NCBI RefSeq assembly: GCF_016785095.1
Contig: NZ_JAEKJB010000015.1
Location: 327,267 to 391,266, forward strand
From: Alloalcanivorax marinus
GTDB taxonomy: Bacteria > Pseudomonadota > Gammaproteobacteria > Pseudomonadales > Alcanivoracaceae
Reading direction: 5' to 3'
DNA: 64,000 nt
Shown here: positions 18,850 through 27,571 of the stretch, piece by piece
How positions within the stretch are numbered: position 1 is the first letter of the stretch
How the letters are laid out: each line of letters begins with the position of its first letter
Translations under genes and position numbers: made by a program
Notes under the pieces: model-generated
Databases searched by the model: none
What the model was told of the DNA's origin: nothing
What the model saw: the letters and a program-made list of their open reading frames with translations, nothing else

Positions 18850-19671
18850 TCAGGAAGCCAGGGTGAAGCGGCTGAGCAGACCGGCGCCACGCGCGTACAG
18901 CGCTGGCACGTAACGCTTGGCGCGCCAGATCAGTCGCGCGTCGATCTGCGGAAGGACATAGAGCCGGCCCTTGTCCAGGGCCTTGAGCGTGGTGCGGACG
19001 ACGCCCTCGGCGGAAACGCCGGTGAGCGACACCCAGCGGTTCATCAGCGGCGTTACCGAGTCGTCGATGCGACCACTGGTGAAAATGTTGGTTTTCACCA
19101 CCGTCGGGCACAGGGCGGTGACTTTGAGACCGCTGCCCGCGCTTTCCGCCGCCAGCGTCTCGGACACCGCCAGCACCGCCGCCTTGCTGGCGTTGTAGGG
19201 GCCCATGCTCGGTGCCGCCGCGAAGCTGGCGGTGGAACAAACGTTGATGATGCCGGCACGGGACAGTCCGCGCAGACGAGGCGCGAACACATGGCAGCCA
19301 TGGATCACGCCCCACATATTGACGCCCATCACCCAGTGCCAGTCTTCCATGGGGATATCGCCGATGCGCTTGCCGCCGGCACCCACGCCGGCATTGTTGA
19401 TGACCAGATCCGGCTCCTCGCCGAACCACTCGGCGGCGCGCTCCGCCAGGGCCTCCACCTGCTCCAGGCGGGACACGTCGCAGGCCACCATCAGCGCCTC
19501 GCCGCCCTGATCACGGATGGCGGCGGCGGTGGCCTCGGCGGCGTCGGCATCAAGATCGGCGCACACTACCCGACCACCACGGCGCGCCAGTTGCAGAGCG
19601 AAAGCGCGGCCGATGCCGCTACCGGCGCCGGTGACCACGGCGCGGGCGTTGCGTGAAATGCTGTCCGTCAT
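18850..19671 (-). CDS. Short-chain dehydrogenase/reductase (SDR)
   Basis: 273-aa NAD(P)-dependent oxidoreductase. Cofactor motif VVTGAGSGIGRAFA, NNAG motif, and active-site Ser with YNASK are present. Start at 19671 (MTDSISRNA) is supported by GAGGA eight bases upstream; the frame opens at 19692. First gene of the operon with the ferritin-like and monooxygenase genes, and divergent from a TetR regulator. It could make the ketone used by the Baeyer-Villiger enzyme; that link is inference. Confidence 0.9.
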   Translation of the reverse strand: MTDSISRNARAVVTGAGSGIGRAFALQLARRGGRVVCADLDADAAEATAAAIRDQGGEALMVACDVSRLEQVEALAERAAEWFGEEPDLVINNAGVGAGGKRIGDIPMEDWHWVMGVNMWGVIHGCHVFAPRLRGLSRAGIINVCSTASFAAAPSMGPYNASKAAVLAVSETLAAESAGSGLKVTALCPTVVKTNIFTSGRIDDSVTPLMNRWVSLTGVSAEGVVRTTLKALDKGRLYVLPQIDARLIWRAKRYVPALYARGAGLLSRFTLAS

Positions 19672-19732
19672 GTTCAGAGTCCTCGCCAGCACGATGTCAA
19701 ATTGACCGTGACATTCATCAATGGCAAGGTAG

Positions 19733-19750
19733 TCCGATCATTTGTTCGGA
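19733..19750. promoter_or_regulatory. Putative TetR operator in the SDR/TetR divergent spacer
   Basis: Inverted repeat TCCGA-N8-TCGGA, 13 bp before the preferred TetR ATG (19763) and about 60 bp before the SDR start, a suitable place for autoregulation and control of the three-gene operon. Confidence 0.4.
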
Positions 19751-19762
19751 TTCAACTCGGAT

Positions 19763-20395
19763 ATGCGGACTTCATCGCGTCAACGCCGGCCCACCCAGAA
19801 ACGGGCCAAAGCCACCGTCAACGCCATCGTCGAGGCCGGTTTTATTTCCCTGTCCCGCCATGGCCTGGAAGGCACCACCACCCGCCACATCGCCGAAATC
19901 GCCGGCGTCGGCGTCGGCTCTCTCTATGAATACTTCGCCAACAAGGAAGAGGTGTTCGACGCCATGCACCAGCACGTGGTGAGGGAGGTGGTGGCCCTGG
20001 TGCAACCGCGCATTCCGGAACTGGTGCGCCTGGACATCCGTGAACTGGTCGCCGAATTGCTGTACCGCTACCGTGACCTGCTGGAACGGGACGATGGCCG
20101 CTACCTGCGCTACATGAGCTACGCTGCCTACTTCGCCCCGCGCAATCAGTTGGAACCGATCACCCAGTTACTGATGAATCTGTTGGTGCAATACGTCATG
20201 CACCATCCCCAACTGACCCGGCTGGGCAACCTGCCGGCCATGGGCTTCATCATGATCAATGGCGGGATATTCACGGTGATCCGCTATCTCACCGACCCCA
20301 ATCCGGCGGTGGATTTCGACGACCTGGTGCGCGGCCTGGGCGACATGGTCGCCCACTTCGTGGATGGAGAACTGGGGAAATCAGTTAACAGTTAA
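19763..20395 (+). CDS. TetR/AcrR-family transcriptional regulator
   Basis: 210-aa repressor-type protein. The N-terminal helix-turn-helix reads TTTRHIAEIAGVGVGSLYEYFANKEEVFDAM, and the C-terminal domain has the broad helical pattern of ligand-binding TetR proteins. I take the ATG at 19763 (MRTSSRQRR); an in-frame TTG at 19742 would lie inside the palindrome. Divergent from the SDR/ferritin-like/monooxygenase operon, which it probably represses until a lipid-like ligand binds. Confidence 0.9.
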   Translation: MRTSSRQRRPTQKRAKATVNAIVEAGFISLSRHGLEGTTTRHIAEIAGVGVGSLYEYFANKEEVFDAMHQHVVREVVALVQPRIPELVRLDIRELVAELLYRYRDLLERDDGRYLRYMSYAAYFAPRNQLEPITQLLMNLLVQYVMHHPQLTRLGNLPAMGFIMINGGIFTVIRYLTDPNPAVDFDDLVRGLGDMVAHFVDGELGKSVNS

Positions 20396-20417
20396 TAGCT
20401 TCAGCCGCGGCGGTCTT

Positions 20418-20888
20418 TTACTTGAGAAGGTCCTTGTGCAGGTGCGGCGCGTCGGCACCGACCCGCTGCCAGGTCTGGCTGCGACCGAGCAGGCTGACGC
20501 CGATGTAGCCGCGCGCTTCCAGGGTGTCCGGGTCGGCCAGAGTGGCCTTGGCGCTGTAGGTCTTGCCGTTGTCGGGAGAGTAGATGTTGCCGTCCTCCCA
20601 TTTGTTGCCGCCGGCGTAGTGCAGGTCCTTGAGTACCTCCACGCCGAGCAGACGGCGGCCGCGCTTCTCCTCATCCGGGTTGTTCTCGTCGTAGCGGGCC
20701 TCGCCACTGCTTGAACCCACTACCCGGCCATTCCAGGTGTCCTCGTTCACCTGGTAAATCTGCACATAACCGCCACTGTCGGTTTCCCATACACCCTCGA
20801 TGGCGTGGCTGTCGTCGGCGGCCCAAGCGGCGGCGCCGGCGGTAAGCAGCGGAGCGGCGACCAGGGCGGAAATCAGGGATCGGATCAT
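20418..20888 (-). CDS. DUF2147 family secreted protein
   Basis: 156-aa small protein with a signal peptide (MIRSLISALVAAPLLTAGAAAWA). The mature part follows the DUF2147 pattern: IEGVWETDSGGYVQIYQ near the start, then LGVEVLKDLHYAGGNKWEDGNIYSPDNGKTYSAKATL and LEARGYIGVSLLGRSQTWQRV. Start at 20888 has GAGGA upstream. Periplasmic or exported. Function of the family is not established. Converges on the TetR gene. Confidence 0.88.
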   Translation of the reverse strand: MIRSLISALVAAPLLTAGAAAWAADDSHAIEGVWETDSGGYVQIYQVNEDTWNGRVVGSSSGEARYDENNPDEEKRGRRLLGVEVLKDLHYAGGNKWEDGNIYSPDNGKTYSAKATLADPDTLEARGYIGVSLLGRSQTWQRVGADAPHLHKDLLK

Positions 20889-21063
20889 GGTGGATTCCTC
20901 TTCGGTTGAAGGCGGTGAGCGACGTGAAGGGTATACAACTCCCGGGAAGTTGTCTGCCAATCCGTCGTCGCTTCGTTCCCCCTATTAGAAGGGCAATCCG
21001 GTGGATGGGTTTATAAAAAACCGTGAAAACGCGCCGGGCGCCGGTGGGCACCCGGCGGCGCGG

Positions 21064-22203
21064 TCAACCCAGAATGTGCTTCAGAGCGTTTTCCAGGGTC
21101 TCCACGGTACGCTCCACATGGTTGAGCTTATCAAGACCGAACAGCCCCACGCGGAAGGTCTTGAAGTCCGCCGGTTCGTCGCACATCAGCGGCACGCCAC
21201 CGGCGGTCTGCAGGCCCTCGGCGATGAACTTGCTGGCATTGTGCAGGCCGTCATCGTCGGTGTAGCAGACCACCACTCCCGGGGCCTCGAAGCCCGGCGC
21301 CGCCACGCTGCGGATGCCATGGCGGGCGAACAGCGCACGCACCCGGCCACCCAGCTCTTCCTGCAGGGCCCGCACCACCGGGAAGCCCTGGGCACGGGTC
21401 TCCTCCATGAAGTCGCGGAAGCGCGCCAGACTGTCCGTGGGCAGCGTGGCATGGTAAGCGTGGCCGCCGTTTTCGTAGGCGCGCATGATGTCCAGCCAGC
21501 GCTTCAGATCGGCGGCGAAGCTGGTGCCGCGGGTCTCTTCAAGACGGGCCAGGGCGGTGTCGTTGAACATCACCAGGCCGGCGCAGGGTGACGAGCTCCA
21601 GCCCTTCTGCGGCGCGCTGATCAGCACGTCCACGCCGGTGTCCCGCATGTCCACCCAGATCGCCCCGGAGGCGATGCAGTCGAGCACGAACAGGCCGCCC
21701 ACCTCGTGCACCGCCTCGGCCACCGCCTTGATGTAATCGTCCGGCAGGATCATGCCGGCGGCGGTTTCCACATGGGGCGCGAACACCATCTCCGGCTTTT
21801 CCCGGCGAATGGTGTCCAGCACCTCGTCCAGCGGCGCCGGCGCGAACGGCGCCGGCTCGCCCTCGCCGCTCACCGGCCGTGCCTTGAGCACGGTTTCATC
21901 GGCGGGGATGCCGCCCATCTCGAAGATCTGGCTCCAGCGGTAGCTGAACCAGCCGTTGCGGATCACCAGGCAACGCTTGCCGGTGGCGAACTGGCGGGCC
22001 ACCGCTTCCATGGCGAAAGTGCCGCCACCGGGCACCACCGCCACCGCTTCGGCGCCATAAGCCTGCTTCAAGGTGGTGGAGATATCCCGCATCACCTGCT
22101 GAAAGGCCTGGGACATATGATTCAGGGAGCGATCCGTGAACACCACGGAATATTCCAGCAGACCGTCCGGGTCCACCTCGGGCACCAGTTGAGACACAAG
22201 CAT
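21064..22203 (-). CDS. Class V aminotransferase (alanine-glyoxylate aminotransferase-like)
   Basis: 379-aa PLP enzyme. The PLP lysine is in SAPQKGWSSSP, preceded by the Asp in LFVLDCIASG, with VVPGGGTFAMEAVARQF near the N-terminus and FRVGLFGLDKLNHVERTVETLE at the end. This pattern fits the serine-glyoxylate/alanine-glyoxylate/phosphoserine branch. The substrate pair is not determined by the visible residues. Stands alone on the minus strand, divergent from the hydroxyacid dehydrogenase. Confidence 0.88.
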   Translation of the reverse strand: MLVSQLVPEVDPDGLLEYSVVFTDRSLNHMSQAFQQVMRDISTTLKQAYGAEAVAVVPGGGTFAMEAVARQFATGKRCLVIRNGWFSYRWSQIFEMGGIPADETVLKARPVSGEGEPAPFAPAPLDEVLDTIRREKPEMVFAPHVETAAGMILPDDYIKAVAEAVHEVGGLFVLDCIASGAIWVDMRDTGVDVLISAPQKGWSSSPCAGLVMFNDTALARLEETRGTSFAADLKRWLDIMRAYENGGHAYHATLPTDSLARFRDFMEETRAQGFPVVRALQEELGGRVRALFARHGIRSVAAPGFEAPGVVVCYTDDDGLHNASKFIAEGLQTAGGVPLMCDEPADFKTFRVGLFGLDKLNHVERTVETLENALKHILG

Positions 22204-22286
22204 TCTCCCGCTTCAAAACCTTGAATAATGACAGGCTCCCGTTATAGAGACGCCGGCGGCGCGCTGCAAGGCATGGTGGGGGAAAG

Positions 22287-22422
22287 TTAACAGTGAACCG
22301 TTAAAAGTGAACCGTTAAGAGCGCGGGGCCGGTGAAATGGAACCGGCGTGCCCGCGTCGAGGCGCGCCATGCGGTAGACTCCCTCTCCTGGTCCCCTTTC
22401 ACTGTTAACGATTAACTGTTCA
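22287..22422. repeat. Short GTTAAC-type repeats around the divergent spacer
   Basis: GTTAACAGTGAACCGTTAA and a second GTGAACCGTTAA follow each other at 22288-22320, and ACTGTTAACGATTAACTGTT occurs in the other sense at 22400-22420. A related GTTAACAGTTAA lies at 20383-20395 over the end of the TetR gene. Between the two clusters I see nothing recognisable except the region just before the dehydrogenase start. Confidence 0.5.
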
Positions 22423-22448
22423 TTTCTTTATTCGCTCGGAGCTTTGCC

Positions 22449-23396
22449 GTGACCACTCTCAACATCCGCACCCTTACCCTGCCCACCCAATGGCACCTGG
22501 ACACCGTCAAGGACCAGGCTGGGGATCTGAGGTTGGGCGTCTGGGATCTGAAAGGCGCGCCCGAAGGGCTGAGCGAGGCGGAGGTGGAGGCGGTGGTGTT
22601 CCACCATCCGGCCGGCGAGGCGGGCAAACAGCGCCTGTCCACCCTGCCCAACCTGAAGCTGATCCAGACCCAGTCCACCGGTTACGACGGCTTTATCGAA
22701 GCGGGGCGCGGCGCCGCCGTGGCCAGCGCCTACGGGCTGCACGCCGGCCCCACCGCCGAGCTCACCCTGGGGCTGATTCTCACCGCCCAGCGTGGCCTGG
22801 ACCATTTCGCCCGGGACCAGGCGGACCATGCCTGGCGACCGTTCACCACGCCGGGGCTACTGGACCGCAAGGTGCTGATGATCGGCACCGGCGGCGTGGG
22901 CGCCGCCATCGCCGAGCGACTGGCGCCGTTCGGCGTCGAGCTGACCCGGGTCGGCACCCGCGCCCGGGACGATGAGCACGGGCATGTGCATGGCGTGGAC
23001 GAGTTACCGGCCCTGCTGCCGGCGGCGGAGATCGTGATTCTGATCACGCCGCTCAACGACGCCACCCGGGGCATGGTGGACGCGGACTTCCTGTCCCGCC
23101 TGCCAGACGGTGCCCTGGTGGTGAACGTGGCCCGTGGCCCGGTGGTGAACACCGACGCCCTGCTCGCCGAACTGCGAAGCGGCCGCCTGCGCGCCGCCCT
23201 GGACGTGGTGGACCCGGAGCCTCTGCCCGCCGACCATCCCCTGTGGGACGCGCCGGGACTTTGTCTGGTCCCCCATGTGGGTGGTCGCTCGGAAGCCCTC
23301 AAACCACGCCTGGCCACCTACCTGCGCGAACAGGTACGCCGCATTGCCAACGGGGAACCGCTTCAGAATCTGGTCCACGCGGGGAATCGCGGCTGA
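22449..23396 (+). CDS. D-2-hydroxyacid dehydrogenase family protein
   Basis: 315-aa NAD(P)-dependent dehydrogenase. Cofactor motif GTGGVGAAIAERL is in the middle of the chain; catalytic Arg in NVARGPVV, Glu in DPEPLPADHPLW, and His in PHVGGRS are present. The N-terminal catalytic part has LIQTQSTGYDGF. Acts on an alpha-keto or D-2-hydroxyacid; the member of the family cannot be fixed from sequence. Alone in its transcription unit, ending in a REP element. Confidence 0.9.
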   Translation: MTTLNIRTLTLPTQWHLDTVKDQAGDLRLGVWDLKGAPEGLSEAEVEAVVFHHPAGEAGKQRLSTLPNLKLIQTQSTGYDGFIEAGRGAAVASAYGLHAGPTAELTLGLILTAQRGLDHFARDQADHAWRPFTTPGLLDRKVLMIGTGGVGAAIAERLAPFGVELTRVGTRARDDEHGHVHGVDELPALLPAAEIVILITPLNDATRGMVDADFLSRLPDGALVVNVARGPVVNTDALLAELRSGRLRAALDVVDPEPLPADHPLWDAPGLCLVPHVGGRSEALKPRLATYLREQVRRIANGEPLQNLVHAGNRG

Positions 23397-23408
23397 AGCC
23401 GCTCCTAC
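23386..23408. repeat. REP-type half element
   Basis: AATCGCGGCTGAAGCCGCTC followed by CTAC, overlapping the last codons of the D-2-hydroxyacid dehydrogenase gene. Single arm of the family seen at 38710 and elsewhere. Confidence 0.6.
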
Positions 23409-23427
23409 GCGCCCGCCAGGCCGCCGC

Positions 23428-26400
23428 TCACCAGGTGTCGATCATCGGCCGGCGCTTCCCAGCGATGGGTTCCAGCCCGCCCGGCGGGGTGGCGCGCAGG
23501 CCGCGCAGAATCCAGGCGCGGGAATCCGCCGGGTCGATGACCGCGTCGATTTCCAGAGCGGCGGCCATGCTCAGCGCCTCGCCACGCTCATAGAGCTTGT
23601 CCACCAGTTGCTGAAACAGGGCCTGTCTTTTCTCCGGCGTTTCCTGGGCGTCCAGCTCCTTCTTGTAGGCCAGGTTCACGGCCCCTTCCAGGCCCATGCC
23701 GCCGAACTCACCACTGGGCCAGGACGCGCAGAACATGGGCGCGTGGAAAGAACCGCCGGTCATGCCCTGGGCCCCCAACCCATAGCCCTTGCGCGTCACC
23801 AGCGAGAGCAGCGGCACGGTGAGGCTGGCGGCGGTGACGAACATACGGCAGGTGCGGCGCACCATGGCGGTCTTCTCCTCGTCCGGCCCGACCATGAAAC
23901 CGGGGGTGTCGCACAGGCTGACCATGGGAATGCCGAAGGCGTCGCACAGCTGCATGAAGCGCGCCGCCTTGTCGGCGCCGGCGGCGTCGATGGCGCCGCC
24001 CAGCACCTTGGGATCATTGGCGATCAGGCCCAGCGGCCGGCCCTCGATGCGTACGAAGGCGGTGATCATGCCCGGCGCGAAATCCCGACGCAGTTCCACC
24101 GTGGAGTCGGTGTCCACCAGCAGGCGGATCAACTCGCGCATGTCGTAGGCGTGCAGCCGGTTCTCCGGCACCGCCCGGCGCAGCCAGCGCTGGTCCTCGC
24201 AGTCCCAGCCGGTGACCGTGCCCTGGAAATAACCCATCAGTTTTTTCGCCAGGGCGGCGCCTTCCTGTTCGTCCTTCACCACGCAGTCAATCACGCCATT
24301 GGCGCGCTGCACGGCCACCGGCCCCACTTCCTCGGGCTTGAACACGCCCAGGCCACCGCCTTCGATCATGGCCGGCCCGGCCATGCCGATGCAGGCATTT
24401 TCGGTGGCGATGATCAGATCACTGGAGCCGGCGAACACCGCGTTGCCGGCGAAGCAGCGGCCGGACACCACGGCGATGCGCGGCACCAGGCCGCTGAGGC
24501 GCGCGTACTGCAGGAAACTGGGGCCGTCCAGGCCGGCCACCTTGGTGGCATTGTCGGTGTCGCCGGGGCGGCCGCCGCCACCTTCGGCGAAGAAGATCAC
24601 CGGCAGCTTCTGCTGCTCGGCCACCTGCAGAATACGGTCGGTTTTCTTGTGGTTCATGGTGCCCTGGGTGCCGGCCAACACGGTGTAGTCGTAGGCCAGC
24701 ACCGCGCAACGGCTTTTGCTTTCGTCGAACAGCCCGCCGTTCACCGCGCCGATGCCGACCACCATGCCGTCCGCCGGGGTGTTGGTGATCAGGTCGTCCA
24801 GGTCGCGGCGAGCGCGCTGGGCGGCGAAGGTGAAGGCGCCGTATTCGATGAAACTATCCTCATCGATGATCGCCGCCACGTTTTCCCGGACGGTACGCTG
24901 GCCGGTCTTTCGCCGCCGCGCCACCGCGTCCGGCCGGTTCTCATCGAGCAACAGGGCTTCCCGGGCCCGCAGTTTCGCCAGGTCCGGACGGATGCGGTCC
25001 AGATCGATCTCTTCTTCCTCCGCGTCGGCGTCGTCGGCCACCTCGCCCGGTTCGATGAACAACAGTGGATCGCCGGCGGCCACCGCGTCACCCACCGCGA
25101 AGGCGAGCTGGCATACGGTGCCGCTGGTGGTCGCTTCCACCCGGTGCTGCATCTTCATGGCCTCGACGAAGGCCACTGGCTGGCCTTCGCGGACGCTGTC
25201 GCCCTCGGCAACCAGCAGCTCCACCACCACGCCCTGCATCGGCGTGGCCACGCCTGCGGTACCCGGCGGCGCCTGGATCGACGGGCCCTGTGATTCCACC
25301 TCGCCACCGGCCTCGCCGAAGTGCAGGGACGGGTGCTCACCGCCGTTCACCAGCTCGGCCATGTGGTCGTCCACGAAGCGGGTGTAAACGGTGTTGTCGG
25401 TGACTTCGTCGCGCCGCAGCAGGTTCTGCAGGAAGCCGACATTGGTGTCCACGCCCTCGATACGGAACTGGCACAACGCCCGGTAGGCGCGCCGCACGGC
25501 GGTGGCGAAGTCGCCGCGACCGTGCACGATCAGCTTGGCCAGCAGGGAATCGTAGTGGGGGCTGGTGCGATAGCCGCGATAGCCGAAGGTGTCCACGCGG
25601 ATGCCCGGGCCGGACGGCGGCTCGAAGGTGGCCAGGGTGCCGCCGGCGGGACGCGCCTCGCCGCTGGCGTCCATGGTTTCCATGTTGACCCGCAGTTGCA
25701 CGGCGAACCCGGAAGGCGCCGGCACCGTGTCACGGCTCAGGCCCAGATCCGCCAGGGAAGCGCCGCCAGCGATTTTCAGCTGGGTCTGCACCAGGTCCAC
25801 GCCGGTGACTTCCTCGGTGACGGTGTGCTCCACCTGCAGGCGCGGGTTGGCTTCGATAAAGGCGAAGCGGTTTTCATCCGCGTCCACCAGGAATTCAAAG
25901 GTGCCCAGGCCGCGATAGCCGACCCGGCCCGCCAGCCGCAGGGCGGCGTCCAGCAGCTTGTGCCGGGTCGCGTCGGAAAGCGTCGGCGCCGGCGCGATTT
26001 CCACCAGCTTCTGGTTACGGCGCTGCAGGCTGCATTCCCGTTCCCACAGGTGCACCGGCGCGTCGCCGCCGTCACCCACCACCTGCACCTCGATGTGCCG
26101 GGCGCGATCGATAAAACGCTCCACGTACAGGGCACCGTTGCCGAACGCGGCCTGCGCCTCCGCCTGGCAGCGCTTGAATGCCTCGGCCAGGTCGTCGCCG
26201 GGACGCACGATGCGCATGCCTCGCCCGCCGCCGCCGGCGATCGCCTTGACGATCACGGTGGCGTCGGCGCCCAGCCCGTCGCGGAACGCCCGCGCCTGCT
26301 CAAGGGTAGTGTCGGCACCGGTGCCGGGCACCACCGGTACCTCGCACTCCTCCGCCAGCACCCGGGCGCGGGCCTTGTCGCCCAACAGCGCCAGCACCTC

Positions 26401-26718
26401 CGGGGTCGGCCCCACGAAGGTGAGGCCGGCCCGCTGGCAGCGCTCGGCGAAGTCACGGCTTTCGCTGAGAAAGCCATAGCCGGGATGCACCGCGTCGCAG
26501 CCGGCCTCCACGGCCACCCGCACCAACTGTTCGGCGTCCAGGTAGGCGGCGGCGCCGCGCCCCTCCAGCCGCACCGACTGGTCGGCCACCCGGGTATGCA
26601 GCGACCGCTCATCGTCGGCGGGGTGGACCGCCACGGTGGCGATGTTCAGGTCGGCGGCGGCGCGGGCGATGCGCACGGCGATTTCGCCACGGTTGGCGAT
26701 CAGAAGCTTACGGGTCAT
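23428..26718 (-). CDS. Single-chain biotin-dependent acyl-CoA carboxylase (BC-BCCP-CT fusion)
   Basis: 1096-aa enzyme joining biotin carboxylase, biotin carrier and carboxyltransferase in one chain. The N-terminus (RKLLIANRGEIAVRIARAA) and ATP-grasp loop GGGGRGMRIV mark biotin carboxylase (about 1-450). The biotinyl lysine is in VEAMKMQH (about 570). The carboxyltransferase follows (GGGGRPGD, GRCFAGNAVFAGSSDLIIA, CDTPGFMVGPDEEKTAMVR). This order resembles single-chain long-chain acyl-CoA carboxylases described in Mycobacterium and related proteins. Start at 26718 chosen because MTRKLLIANRGE is the conserved beginning. Divergent TetR gene shares its operator region. Confidence 0.92.
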   Translation of the reverse strand: MTRKLLIANRGEIAVRIARAAADLNIATVAVHPADDERSLHTRVADQSVRLEGRGAAAYLDAEQLVRVAVEAGCDAVHPGYGFLSESRDFAERCQRAGLTFVGPTPEVLALLGDKARARVLAEECEVPVVPGTGADTTLEQARAFRDGLGADATVIVKAIAGGGGRGMRIVRPGDDLAEAFKRCQAEAQAAFGNGALYVERFIDRARHIEVQVVGDGGDAPVHLWERECSLQRRNQKLVEIAPAPTLSDATRHKLLDAALRLAGRVGYRGLGTFEFLVDADENRFAFIEANPRLQVEHTVTEEVTGVDLVQTQLKIAGGASLADLGLSRDTVPAPSGFAVQLRVNMETMDASGEARPAGGTLATFEPPSGPGIRVDTFGYRGYRTSPHYDSLLAKLIVHGRGDFATAVRRAYRALCQFRIEGVDTNVGFLQNLLRRDEVTDNTVYTRFVDDHMAELVNGGEHPSLHFGEAGGEVESQGPSIQAPPGTAGVATPMQGVVVELLVAEGDSVREGQPVAFVEAMKMQHRVEATTSGTVCQLAFAVGDAVAAGDPLLFIEPGEVADDADAEEEEIDLDRIRPDLAKLRAREALLLDENRPDAVARRRKTGQRTVRENVAAIIDEDSFIEYGAFTFAAQRARRDLDDLITNTPADGMVVGIGAVNGGLFDESKSRCAVLAYDYTVLAGTQGTMNHKKTDRILQVAEQQKLPVIFFAEGGGGRPGDTDNATKVAGLDGPSFLQYARLSGLVPRIAVVSGRCFAGNAVFAGSSDLIIATENACIGMAGPAMIEGGGLGVFKPEEVGPVAVQRANGVIDCVVKDEQEGAALAKKLMGYFQGTVTGWDCEDQRWLRRAVPENRLHAYDMRELIRLLVDTDSTVELRRDFAPGMITAFVRIEGRPLGLIANDPKVLGGAIDAAGADKAARFMQLCDAFGIPMVSLCDTPGFMVGPDEEKTAMVRRTCRMFVTAASLTVPLLSLVTRKGYGLGAQGMTGGSFHAPMFCASWPSGEFGGMGLEGAVNLAYKKELDAQETPEKRQALFQQLVDKLYERGEALSMAAALEIDAVIDPADSRAWILRGLRATPPGGLEPIAGKRRPMIDTW

Positions 26719-26767
26719 GGCGGCAGTCCGGTTTTTTATCAGTCGATTCACAGATCGTTTGGCGGCA

Positions 26768-26796
26768 AGATAGCGAGATACTGACTTGCACGTCAA
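26768..26796 (-). promoter_or_regulatory. Predicted promoter of the acyl-CoA carboxylase gene
   Basis: On the minus strand TTGACG (complement of 26791-26796), a 17-bp spacer and CTATCT (complement of 26768-26773). The -35 box overlaps the palindrome at 26792-26807, so a bound repressor would block it. Confidence 0.6.
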
Positions 26797-26807
26797 TTAG
26801 TATTGAC
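26792..26807. promoter_or_regulatory. Palindromic operator between carboxylase and TetR genes
   Basis: Perfect inverted repeat GTCAAT-N4-ATTGAC. It overlaps the carboxylase -35 box on one strand and, on the other, a TTGACT (26803-26808) placed 17 bp before a weak -10 (26826-26831) for the TetR gene. A single dimer could thus control both directions. Confidence 0.6.
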
Positions 26808-26874
26808 TCAGGTTTTATTTACTTGCAGATTAGTCAACACTCGCAGCGTTCCACCCAACCATGAGGAGGCCGGC

Positions 26875-27510
26875 GTGGCCCGACCGGAAAAAAAATCCCA
26901 GCTAGGCCAGCCACCCATGAAGGCCCAGATCAAGGCCGCCGCCCGGGCCCTGTTCATCGAGCGCGGGCTCAGCGACGTCAGCTACGGCGACATCGCCGAG
27001 GTGGTCAACACCACCCGCGCCAACCTGCATTACCACTTCGGTAACAAGGCGGCACTGATCGAGGCGGTGTTCCAGGAAACCTTCGATGACCTGGAGCAGC
27101 AGTTCCAGAATGTGTGGGCGCGTCCGGGGCTGACCCTGGCGGAACGCATCGGCCTGGTGGCCGCGGATTGCGAACGCCGTTTTTACGAATTCAACGACAG
27201 CGAAAAGGGCCGTAACCCCTGGAGCCTTTCGGCACGGGCGCGGTTCGAGCGACACCTGATTCCGGAGCGCATCCAGGAAGGCATCTCCGAGATGTCGCGA
27301 CATTTCGAGGACTATGTGTCCCATGCCGTGAAGCTGGCCATTGGCAGCGGCGAATTGCGCCCCGACACACCGGTGCGCCAGGTGGTGATGCTGATTACCC
27401 CACTCTGGTATTTCGGCTCCCTGCTCACCCAACACAGCGGCCTGAACAAACTGCTCGACCATTATCAGGCGGTGATCGACACCGTCACCGCCGCTTACGG
27501 CAACCGATAA
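26875..27510 (+). CDS. TetR/AcrR-family regulator of the carboxylase
   Basis: 211-aa regulator starting at GTG 26875, chosen for AGGAGG five bases upstream (26864-26869); the open frame begins at 26803. The helix-turn-helix reads SDVSYGDIAEVVNTTRANLHYHFGNKAALIEAVF. The C-terminal part is a helical effector domain. Divergent from the acyl-CoA carboxylase, so likely its repressor, possibly sensing an acyl-CoA (inference). Confidence 0.88.
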   Translation: MARPEKKSQLGQPPMKAQIKAAARALFIERGLSDVSYGDIAEVVNTTRANLHYHFGNKAALIEAVFQETFDDLEQQFQNVWARPGLTLAERIGLVAADCERRFYEFNDSEKGRNPWSLSARARFERHLIPERIQEGISEMSRHFEDYVSHAVKLAIGSGELRPDTPVRQVVMLITPLWYFGSLLTQHSGLNKLLDHYQAVIDTVTAAYGNR

Positions 27511-27571
27511 CAACAATCCCCTTCGGCCTCGGAAGAGGCCGACCGTGGATGTGCCCGCACGGAGATAAACC

